A stretch of DNA of 51,787 nucleotides. It comes from Lachnospiraceae bacterium (GTDB lineage Bacteria > Bacillota > Clostridia > Lachnospirales > Lachnospiraceae). Location of the stretch: assembly GCA_017625255.1 (NCBI GenBank), contig JAGALK010000063.1:1-51787 (forward strand). The letters run 5' to 3'. This document shows positions 44,820 through 51,787 of this stretch, piece after piece (position 1 is the stretch's first letter; each line of letters begins with the position of its first letter). The notes below the pieces were generated by a model. That model was not told where the DNA came from. It saw only the letters and a program-made list of their open reading frames with translations, and did no database searches. The translations under genes and the position numbers were made by a program.

Positions 44820-47528
44820 TTATGAAATATCCCTAATTTTTTGCACAAGTATTTCAATGGACTCCGTCCAATTGCTATATTCTGCCTCAATAAAATCTAT
44901 ATCCTTATTTTCACCTGCCCGTTCATGCCGTTGTGCCAGCTCTGAAAAATTATCTGCCCCAATATTCAATGCATCTTCTTTTAACATATGTGCAATCAAG
45001 GTATATTTCTCCCAGTCAGAGTTTTTAAAACAGTTTTCTAGCTGTGGTAAAAATTCTGTGCATTGTTCGCAAAACTCTAACAGAATATCATGATAAAAGC
45101 TTTCTGATTCCATACAATGGGACAATCCTTTTTCACGATTTATATGCAATACATCTGCCGACTTCTTCTTTCCTAAATACTGCATAAGCAATGCTTCCAG
45201 CTTATCTGCCTGAATCGGCTTTGAAAAATAATCGTTAAACCCATAATTTAAATACATTTCCTTACAGCCGGCAACCGCATTTGCTGTTAATGCAATAACC
45301 GTTGTATTCTGATTTGGATTTAAAGTATCCTTTCTTAGTCTATGTAATGTCTCCACACCATCTAACACCGGCATCATGTGATCCATTAAAATAATATCGT
45401 ACACCTTTCGACTGGTCATTTCCAAACATTCTTCTCCGCTTTTCACATAATCGGTCTGAATCTTTGTCCGCTTTAGCAGTTCCTTCATTACTGCCAAATT
45501 CAATGCATTATCATCCACAACCAACATTTTTGCATCCGGAGCTGTAAAAACCTTTGTTGGAGCATTGTCTTCTGCCCGTTTCTCCTCTAATGCTTTTTTT
45601 AGATTTCCTACCGGTTGTTTATCCATAACCTTTTGTGGTATAGAAACCGTAAAAGTAGACCCTTTGCCGTATTCACTTTCCACAGAGATATCTCCCTGCA
45701 TCAAACCAACCAACTGCTTTACAATATTAAGCCCTAATCCTGTTCCTTCAATATTTCGGTTCACATTTAATTCAAATCGTTTGAAACTGTCAAAAAGACT
45801 TGGCAAATCCTCCTTTTTAATTCCTATACCGGTATCTATAACCGCAAACGAAAGGCTAACTGTATCCTTGTCAATCCATGAGAAGAAAACCTTTAGTGTA
45901 ACCTGTCCTTCCTTGGTATATTTTACGGCATTGGAAAGAAGATTTGTCAGAATCTGCTTGATACGCAATTCATCACCATATAATTTTGACGGTATTTTCG
46001 GGTCAATTTTAACTTCCGTTGATATGGTTTTGCTCGCCGCTCTTGCATTAAACAGCAGTATTTCGTCCTGAATCAATGAGGAAAAACTATAAGTATCTTC
46101 TACTAAATCTAACTGCCCGGATTCAATCTTTGAAAAATCCAATACATCATTAATTAAACCAAGCAGCATATCGCTGGCACTTTGAATATTGCGTGCATAT
46201 TCTGAAATGGCCTTATTATCACTTTCTCTTAAAATCATTTCATTCATTCCTAACACCACATTGATTGGTGTACGGATTTCATGAGACATATTTGCAAGAA
46301 ATTTTGCCTGAGCATCCTTTGCAGCAACCGCCTGCTGTCTGTTTTTTTCAAATTTCACCAAATCCTGTCCGGTTTTTATAATTGCCATAATAAGCAAAAA
46401 CAGCAGACCCAGACCCAAAAAAGTGCCCAGTGACAAGCCCGAATCAATATAATACAGTCCTAATTCCAAAACCGCAGTCAACAGCATTCCATATACGCCA
46501 ACACCTATTACGAAATAATCAGAAATCTGTTTCTTGATTACATCTCTTGTAATTGTCCCAATGATTAAAACGATAGAAAGCGCAACCCCAAATTGAATAT
46601 ATGGAAGCTGCTGCACAAACTGCACAATATCAAATACTTGTAATACTGTACCTACAACAAATGTCACCATTGAATACACAAGACATACGGCATAGCATTT
46701 TTTGTACCTTCCTTCTTGCATCTCATTCATATAAAGATTCATCGGAATCGGAATAAGCATCAAACTCCAATAGGTATAGCTAGACAATATAGATACACTA
46801 TGAAATAAAAGCTGTCGAAATTCCGTCTCTGACAGCATCCATAATGCACACAAAAAAATAGACCATGCAAGATTTTCCAGTGCCAGTCTTTTTTTGTATA
46901 CAAACCTTAAAATCAGACATACAATAATACAAAACAGGCTCATCAGAAAAAGAAATATGGATACGATAGTTTTAGAGCCGGTTTCTTCTATCATATGCAG
47001 CCATATACTGGTTCGATCTCCAATATAAGTCTCTTGAATAGTCCCGGCATATTTCGAATTACTTGATATCTTATACATCAATTCTTTTCCGGCATCACCT
47101 TCTTCTAAGCTTACAAATATATTTCGCAGAGCACTGTTTTTCCCAAATAAACGGCTGTTTTCTGTACAATATCTCTGCCGAAGTTCTCCGCCTACATAGA
47201 TTTCAACATCCTGCCAGATTGCACGAAAACAAAGCATCTCTCCATTATATATTTTGTCCGGCAAGACCGTAGTAAAAACGACCACCTCTCCATTCTCAGC
47301 TTCTACTTTTCCGGGAACTGTCACTGAGACCTTTTCGCCGCTTTTCATAACTCTCTGCCACTGAGCCTCAAATATCCGGCACTCTGTATCCATTTTATCT
47401 CTTTCATCAGGCATAACGCTTTGTCCAATAACAAAAAAAAGAAACAAGCATACCATAACTGTCTGAAAAAATATCCACATAGCTTTCGTAAATATAGAAA
47501 AGAGCTCTGGCTTATCCTTTGAATTCAT
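44820..47528 (-). CDS. Hybrid sensor histidine kinase with receiver and HPt domains
   Basis: A 902-residue membrane kinase. The first helix (WIFFQTVMVCLFLFFVIGQ) is followed by an outer beta-rich domain to about 185 and then seven membrane helices (about 185-395), an arrangement resembling 7TMR-DISM receptors. HisKA has its His near 416 in FLANMSHEIRTPINVVLG; the ATPase domain has NLLSNAVKY, DTGIGIKKED and GTGLGLNIVKQL; the receiver has MLVVDDNALN and IILMDHMMPVLDG (Asp near 718); the C-terminal HPt has IAHMLKEDALN (His near 847). ATG 47528 fits AAGGGG better than ATG 47534. No separate response regulator is adjacent. Confidence 0.92.
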   Translation of the reverse strand: MNSKDKPELFSIFTKAMWIFFQTVMVCLFLFFVIGQSVMPDERDKMDTECRIFEAQWQRVMKSGEKVSVTVPGKVEAENGEVVVFTTVLPDKIYNGEMLCFRAIWQDVEIYVGGELRQRYCTENSRLFGKNSALRNIFVSLEEGDAGKELMYKISSNSKYAGTIQETYIGDRTSIWLHMIEETGSKTIVSIFLFLMSLFCIIVCLILRFVYKKRLALENLAWSIFLCALWMLSETEFRQLLFHSVSILSSYTYWSLMLIPIPMNLYMNEMQEGRYKKCYAVCLVYSMVTFVVGTVLQVFDIVQFVQQLPYIQFGVALSIVLIIGTITRDVIKKQISDYFVIGVGVYGMLLTAVLELGLYYIDSGLSLGTFLGLGLLFLLIMAIIKTGQDLVKFEKNRQQAVAAKDAQAKFLANMSHEIRTPINVVLGMNEMILRESDNKAISEYARNIQSASDMLLGLINDVLDFSKIESGQLDLVEDTYSFSSLIQDEILLFNARAASKTISTEVKIDPKIPSKLYGDELRIKQILTNLLSNAVKYTKEGQVTLKVFFSWIDKDTVSLSFAVIDTGIGIKKEDLPSLFDSFKRFELNVNRNIEGTGLGLNIVKQLVGLMQGDISVESEYGKGSTFTVSIPQKVMDKQPVGNLKKALEEKRAEDNAPTKVFTAPDAKMLVVDDNALNLAVMKELLKRTKIQTDYVKSGEECLEMTSRKVYDIILMDHMMPVLDGVETLHRLRKDTLNPNQNTTVIALTANAVAGCKEMYLNYGFNDYFSKPIQADKLEALLMQYLGKKKSADVLHINREKGLSHCMESESFYHDILLEFCEQCTEFLPQLENCFKNSDWEKYTLIAHMLKEDALNIGADNFSELAQRHERAGENKDIDFIEAEYSNWTESIEILVQKIRDIS

Positions 47529-47612
47529 ACACATATCCCCTTTTTTCTAGTACATAAGAACTATTATTTCTTTGATATTATCATAATCCAAAGTAATCAA
47601 CAATATCATATT

Positions 47613-48275
47613 TTACTGATTTGCAGATATGAAATCTATAACATTTGCCAATCCATCCACCTTTGCAAAAAGAAGTTCCCTGGTCTTTTTATCCGGCTGA
47701 TCCAAATCCGGAATCATTACCGGCATACATCCTGCCCGATAGGCTGCTAAAATTCCCGCCGGAGAATCTTCTAATACCAGACAATTCTTCGGCTCTAATC
47801 CCAATTCTTTCGCCGCAAACAAATAAATATCCGGCTCTGGCTTTCCCTTTTCTACCATATAACCGCTTATTAATTTATCAAATCTATCCACAAGATTTAC
47901 GGAAGATAAATATTTTATGGTTCTATCTAGTGGCGATGAGGTGGCAATGGCAGTCTTAATTCCATTTTCCTGCAGAAAATCCAGTAACTCATGAATTCCC
48001 GGCTTAATATATACACCTTCTTTTTCTATAAACGCATCCATAAGTTCAATTCTTTTATCCCGTATTTTTGTATAAGAGACCTCTTTGCCAAAATACGACT
48101 GCAATTTTGCTTCTCCCGCATCACGATTCAGGCTTCGCATACCAAGCGCCTGCTCTCTTGTCATCGGATATCCCAAAGCTATAGCCGCTTCCTGCCAGAA
48201 ACGGCTGTAAAGCTTTTCTGTATCCAAAACTAAACCATCCATATCAAATAATACAGCTTTTATTTGTTTTTTCAT
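47613..48275 (-). CDS. HAD family phosphatase (beta-PGM-like)
   Basis: A 220-residue soluble phosphatase or phosphomutase. Motif I is VLFDMDGLVLDT (nucleophile D plus acid/base D), motif II TAIATSSP, motif III KGKPEPDIY, motif IV LVLEDSPAGILAA. The helical cap after motif I places it in the subfamily of beta-phosphoglucomutase and 2-deoxyglucose-6-phosphatase; the substrate is unknown. GAGGAG precedes the ATG. Confidence 0.9.
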   Translation of the reverse strand: MKKQIKAVLFDMDGLVLDTEKLYSRFWQEAAIALGYPMTREQALGMRSLNRDAGEAKLQSYFGKEVSYTKIRDKRIELMDAFIEKEGVYIKPGIHELLDFLQENGIKTAIATSSPLDRTIKYLSSVNLVDRFDKLISGYMVEKGKPEPDIYLFAAKELGLEPKNCLVLEDSPAGILAAYRAGCMPVMIPDLDQPDKKTRELLFAKVDGLANVIDFISANQ

Positions 48276-48313
48276 AATTTCTCCTCGCTTTAGAAAATTC
48301 TAATAAAAAGAAA

Positions 48314-48350
48314 CTGTCGCTTCAACGAATAGAAATTCGTGAAGCGACAG
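48314..48350 (-). terminator. Terminator after carB
   Basis: A 16-bp stem with one bulged base (48314-48330 / 48335-48350), loop AGAA, followed leftward by TTTCTTTTTATTA. Confidence 0.88.
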
Positions 48351-48369
48351 CCCCTATATTGTTTGCTAT

Positions 48370-51300
48370 TTACTTATCATGAATTTCGCTGTGCAATTCC
48401 TGCAAGGATTTCAGCTTACCATCTTTGTGAGTTTTTACATAATGAATACCTTCTGCTGTAGCTATTGCTGCTGCCAATGTAGTCATATATGGAATCTTAC
48501 TCTTAATTGCGGATTTACGCAGGTAGCTGTCATCGGATATACCATCCTTTGTCTTTGGTGAGTTGATAATCAACTGTACATCACCATTTGTAATGATATC
48601 TGCAACATTCGGACGACCTTCATCTAACTTTTTAATCTTCTCTGCCGGAATTCCTGCTTCTGTAATATAGTTATAGGTTCCTTCTGTTGCAATAATCTTA
48701 AATCCATCTTCATGAAGGCTCTTAGCCACCTTAATAGCATCCTCTTTATCTCTGTTATTTACAGAAATAAGTACTTTTCCTTCTAATGGAAGCTTAGATG
48801 AGCATGCCTCCTGTGCTTTGTAGAAAGCTTCACCATAGGACTTTGATAAACCAAGCACTTCACCTGTAGAACGCATTTCAGGTCCAAGGATAGGATCAAC
48901 CTCCTGGAACATATTGAATGGGAATACCGCCTCTTTTACACCATAGTTTGGAATTTCCTGTTCTTTCAATGCCGGAACCGGTGAAGGTTTTCCTGTCAAT
49001 TCAGAAGTAATAATTTCTGTTGCTAATGGTACCATGCGAATATTACATACTTTAGATACCAATGGCACTGTACGGGAAGCTCTTGGATTTGCTTCTAATA
49101 CATATACCTTACCATTTTCGATAGCATACTGCATATTCATAAGACCTTTTACATGCATCTCTTCTGCAATCTTTCTGGTATATTCTTTTATGGTTTTTAC
49201 ATTTTCTTCTGTAATATGTGCAGAAGGAATGATACAAGCGGAGTCACCGGAATGAACACCTGCTAACTCGATATGCTCCATAACAGCCGGTACAAATGCA
49301 TGTGTTCCATCGCTGATAGCATCTGCTTCACACTCTAATGCATTATTTAAGAAACGGTCAATTAAAATCGGACGATCCGGTGTAACACCAACCGCTGCCT
49401 TCATGTAGCCTGCAATGCTCTCCTCATCATATACAACTTCCATTCCACGACCGCCTAATACATAAGAAGGACGAACCATTACCGGATAACCAATTTTTTC
49501 AGCAATAGCTACTGCTTCTTCTACGGTTGTAGCCATTCCGGATTCCGGCATAGGAATTTCTAATTTTTCCATCATTTCGCGGAAAAGGTCACGATCCTCT
49601 GCCAAATCAATAACAGATGGAGATGTACCTAAAATTTTCACACCATTTTTCTCTAATTCTGCTGCTAAGTTCAATGGTGTCTGTCCGCCAAACTGTGCAA
49701 TTACACCTACCGGCTTTTCTTTTTTATAGATGCTTAATACATCTTCTAAGGTTAATGGCTCAAAGTATAATTTATCGGATGTATCGTAGTCTGTAGATAC
49801 AGTTTCCGGATTACAGTTTACGATAATTGTTTCGAAGCCCATTTTCTTTAATGCCAAAGATGCATGTACACAACAGTAGTCAAATTCTATACCCTGACCG
49901 ATACGGTTTGGACCACCGCCAAGGATCATAATCTTTGGCTTGTCCTCTTTTATAGGATTTTTGTCTGTTGCATTATATGTAGAATAGTAGTAAGCACTGT
50001 CTTCTGTACCACTTACATGTACACCTTCCCATGCTTCTTCCACACCAAGTTCAATACGACGGTTGCGGATATCTTCTTCCGGGATTTCCAACAACTGACT
50101 TAAATATTTGTCAGAAAAACCATCTTTCTTTGCTGTGGTCAGCATATCATCAGAAAGCATATTTCCTTTGCAGGCAAGAATAGCCTCTTCTTCCTCAACT
50201 AATTCCTTCATCTGCTCAATGAACCATGCTTTTACCTTTGTAATTTCATGGAGTTCTTCGATTGTAGCACCCTTACGAAGTGCTTCGTACATCATAAAGT
50301 GTCTTTCACTGGATGGTGTAGCCAATTTTCTTAATAATTTCTCCTTAGAAAGAGAATCAAAATTGCTGGCATGACCCAAGCCGTAACGACCTGTCTCTAA
50401 GGAACGGATAGCTTTCTGGAAAGCTTCTTTGTAGGTCTTACCGATACTCATAACCTCACCTACGGCACGCATCTGAGTACCCAATTTATCTTCTACACCT
50501 TTGAACTTTTCAAATGCCCAACGAGCAAACTTGATTACAACATAATCTCCACCCGGCACATATTTATCTAAAGTACCGTATTTTCCACATGGAATATCCT
50601 TTAATGTCAATCCTGCAGCAAGCATTGCAGATACTAATGCGATTGGGAAACCTGTCGCTTTAGATGCAAGTGCTGAAGAACGGGATGTACGAGGATTAAT
50701 CTCAATGACGATATCTCTGTCTGTCTTTGGATCATGCGCCCACTGTACATTTGTTCCACCGATAACCTGTACAGATTCTACGATTTTGTGTGATTTTTCT
50801 TCTAATCTCTTCTGTACTTCTTTGGAAATAGTCAGCATTGGTGCAGAACAGAAAGAATCTCCTGTGTGCACACCCAATGGGTCGATATTTTCGATGAAGC
50901 ATACAGTAATGATATTACCCTCTGCATCACGAACAACCTCTAACTCTAATTCTTCCCATCCGAGAATGGATTCTTCTACTAAAACCTGTCCTACCAGACT
51001 TGCCTGCAAACCTCTTGCACAAACGGTTTTTAATTCTTCTTTATTATATACCAGACCACCGCCTGCTCCACCCATGGTGTAAGCCGGACGAAGTACTACC
51101 GGGTATCCTAATTTATCAGCAATGGCAAGTGCTTCATCCACTGAATAGGCAACTTCGCTTCGCGCCATTTCAATGCCAAGGTTATCCATAGTTTTCTTGA
51201 ACTCGATACGATCCTCACCTCGTTCAATGGCATCTACCTGAACACCGATAACCTGTACATTATATTTATCTAAAACGCCTGCCTGATGTAACTCTGAACA

Positions 51301-51594
51301 TAAATTAAGCCCGGACTGTCCACCTAAGTTTGGAAGCAATGCATCCGGTCTTTCTTTTGCAATAATCTGTTCCAGACGCTCTACATTTAACGGCTCAATG
51401 TAAGTAACATCAGCAGTTTCAGGGTCTGTCATAATTGTTGCAGGATTTGAATTAACAAGCACAATCTCATAACCTAATTTACGAAGTGCTTTACAAGCCT
51501 GTGTTCCTGAATAGTCAAACTCACAAGCCTGACCAATAACGATTGGTCCTGAACCAATAATTAATACTTTATGAATATCTGTTCTCTTTGGCAC
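48370..51594 (-). CDS. carB: Carbamoyl-phosphate synthase large subunit
   Basis: A 1074-residue enzyme making carbamoyl phosphate from ammonia (delivered by CarA), bicarbonate and two ATP for pyrimidine and arginine synthesis. It has the two homologous halves, each opening with a GPN/GSGP-type motif (VLIIGSGPIVIGQACEFDYS; IMILGGGPNRIGQGIEFDYC) and an ATP-grasp domain (about 130-330, 670-870), an oligomerisation region between them, and a C-terminal MGS-like allosteric domain (about 940-1074). The length is normal. GTG 51594 is the start, with AGGAGG 8 nt upstream. carA is not inside the window; a terminator-like hairpin lies upstream of the carB promoter. Confidence 0.97.
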   Translation of the reverse strand: MPKRTDIHKVLIIGSGPIVIGQACEFDYSGTQACKALRKLGYEIVLVNSNPATIMTDPETADVTYIEPLNVERLEQIIAKERPDALLPNLGGQSGLNLCSELHQAGVLDKYNVQVIGVQVDAIERGEDRIEFKKTMDNLGIEMARSEVAYSVDEALAIADKLGYPVVLRPAYTMGGAGGGLVYNKEELKTVCARGLQASLVGQVLVEESILGWEELELEVVRDAEGNIITVCFIENIDPLGVHTGDSFCSAPMLTISKEVQKRLEEKSHKIVESVQVIGGTNVQWAHDPKTDRDIVIEINPRTSRSSALASKATGFPIALVSAMLAAGLTLKDIPCGKYGTLDKYVPGGDYVVIKFARWAFEKFKGVEDKLGTQMRAVGEVMSIGKTYKEAFQKAIRSLETGRYGLGHASNFDSLSKEKLLRKLATPSSERHFMMYEALRKGATIEELHEITKVKAWFIEQMKELVEEEEAILACKGNMLSDDMLTTAKKDGFSDKYLSQLLEIPEEDIRNRRIELGVEEAWEGVHVSGTEDSAYYYSTYNATDKNPIKEDKPKIMILGGGPNRIGQGIEFDYCCVHASLALKKMGFETIIVNCNPETVSTDYDTSDKLYFEPLTLEDVLSIYKKEKPVGVIAQFGGQTPLNLAAELEKNGVKILGTSPSVIDLAEDRDLFREMMEKLEIPMPESGMATTVEEAVAIAEKIGYPVMVRPSYVLGGRGMEVVYDEESIAGYMKAAVGVTPDRPILIDRFLNNALECEADAISDGTHAFVPAVMEHIELAGVHSGDSACIIPSAHITEENVKTIKEYTRKIAEEMHVKGLMNMQYAIENGKVYVLEANPRASRTVPLVSKVCNIRMVPLATEIITSELTGKPSPVPALKEQEIPNYGVKEAVFPFNMFQEVDPILGPEMRSTGEVLGLSKSYGEAFYKAQEACSSKLPLEGKVLISVNNRDKEDAIKVAKSLHEDGFKIIATEGTYNYITEAGIPAEKIKKLDEGRPNVADIITNGDVQLIINSPKTKDGISDDSYLRKSAIKSKIPYMTTLAAAIATAEGIHYVKTHKDGKLKSLQELHSEIHDK

Positions 51595-51640
51595 GAAGAT
51601 ACCTCCTAATATTTAATTATTTACTAAATTCCTACCCATC

Positions 51641-51670
51641 ATTTTAACATGATAAAGCAATTGCTGTCAA
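51641..51670 (-). promoter_or_regulatory. carB: Promoter of carB
   Basis: TTGACA (51665-51670), an 18-nt spacer ending TGT and TAAAAT (51641-51646) on the minus strand; the leader would be about 40 nt. No PyrR-type attenuator fits in such a short leader. Confidence 0.8.
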
Positions 51671-51732
51671 TTTGTGTATTTATATTTTATTATACTATTA
51701 TACCATTGTTTTACGGTTTGTAATATAAAGTC

Positions 51733-51768
51733 AGGGCGGAATACCAAATACTTTGGATATCCCGCCCT
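51733..51768. terminator. Terminator-like hairpin at the right edge
   Basis: AGGGCGGAATACCAAA pairs with TTTGGATATCCCGCCCT, with one bulge or mismatch. It is followed by T-rich sequence on both sides and probably ends whatever lies beyond the window. It separates carB from upstream transcription. Confidence 0.65.
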
Positions 51769-51787
51769 ATTCTATTTAATATTTTTA

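Overview
The window looks like a chromosome segment from a low-GC, Gram-positive, spore-forming and motile Clostridia member, most likely Lachnospiraceae. This is an inference from spoVT, a chemoreceptor, AGGAGG-type ribosome binding sites and the protein families present; there is no rRNA in the window. Both flanks carry ordinary core metabolism. The middle, about 6.4-25.4 kb, is an accessory zone that is visibly AT-richer and full of small genes, broken genes and toxin-antitoxin remnants.

Layout. 0.1-0.4 kb: a 285-bp imperfect palindrome with two central hairpins. 0.4-3.0 kb: an AEC-type permease, then a coupled DUF4956/VTC polyphosphate-polymerase pair. 3.1-6.3 kb: a LacZ-type beta-galactosidase with its own promoter and terminator. 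6.4-8.5 kb: a DUF3232 protein and two tandem paralogues of unknown function. 8.5-10.3 kb: a leftward operon of unknown proteins that includes a 39-residue and a 51-residue acidic miniprotein around a small HTH regulator. 10.5-13.4 kb: a 965-residue orphan protein with an internal duplication.

13.4-17.7 kb: a compact RiPP locus. A strong promoter drives a 33-residue, three-cysteine precursor gene too short for most gene callers. A hairpin (probable attenuator) separates it from two radical SAM enzymes, the first with a full SPASM-type cysteine set and an RRE-like N terminus, the second with the SPASM cysteines missing. A PcfJ-like protein and a small glycine-zipper protein lie just upstream. 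No exporter or peptidase is visible. 17.9-20.6 kb: a three-gene operon of an HTH regulator, a membrane-anchored Hanks-type kinase and a membrane TPR-like protein.

20.7-25.4 kb: a decaying region. It contains a lipoprotein, a pRiA4b ORF-3-like gene broken by an internal deletion, and a SEC-C/TPR gene with a premature amber codon. Next comes a 2.2-kb block bracketed by an intact tRNA-Pro(CGG) gene and an 87-bp direct copy of that gene's 3' half. Inside the block are an MNT-HEPN pair, a second MNT gene whose HEPN partner is reduced to 26 codons, an orphan VbhA-like antitoxin, a 50-codon stub and a type I toxin (holin-like peptide) with an antisense RNA locus.

25.4-51.8 kb: core-type genes, all leftward. 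These are an aldehyde dehydrogenase, ROK glucokinase, class A PBP, a YhaN/YhaO-like DNA repair pair, a 1553-residue secreted BspA-type leucine-rich-repeat protein, SpoVT, and a peptide/aminobenzoyl-glutamate catabolism cluster (AbgT transporter, amidohydrolase, M32 carboxypeptidase). Immediately upstream of the AbgT gene is a chemoreceptor fused to a PilZ (c-di-GMP) module, then a hybrid histidine kinase, a HAD phosphatase and carB. Most start codons were assigned by eye from Shine-Dalgarno spacing, and several differ from the longest open frame.
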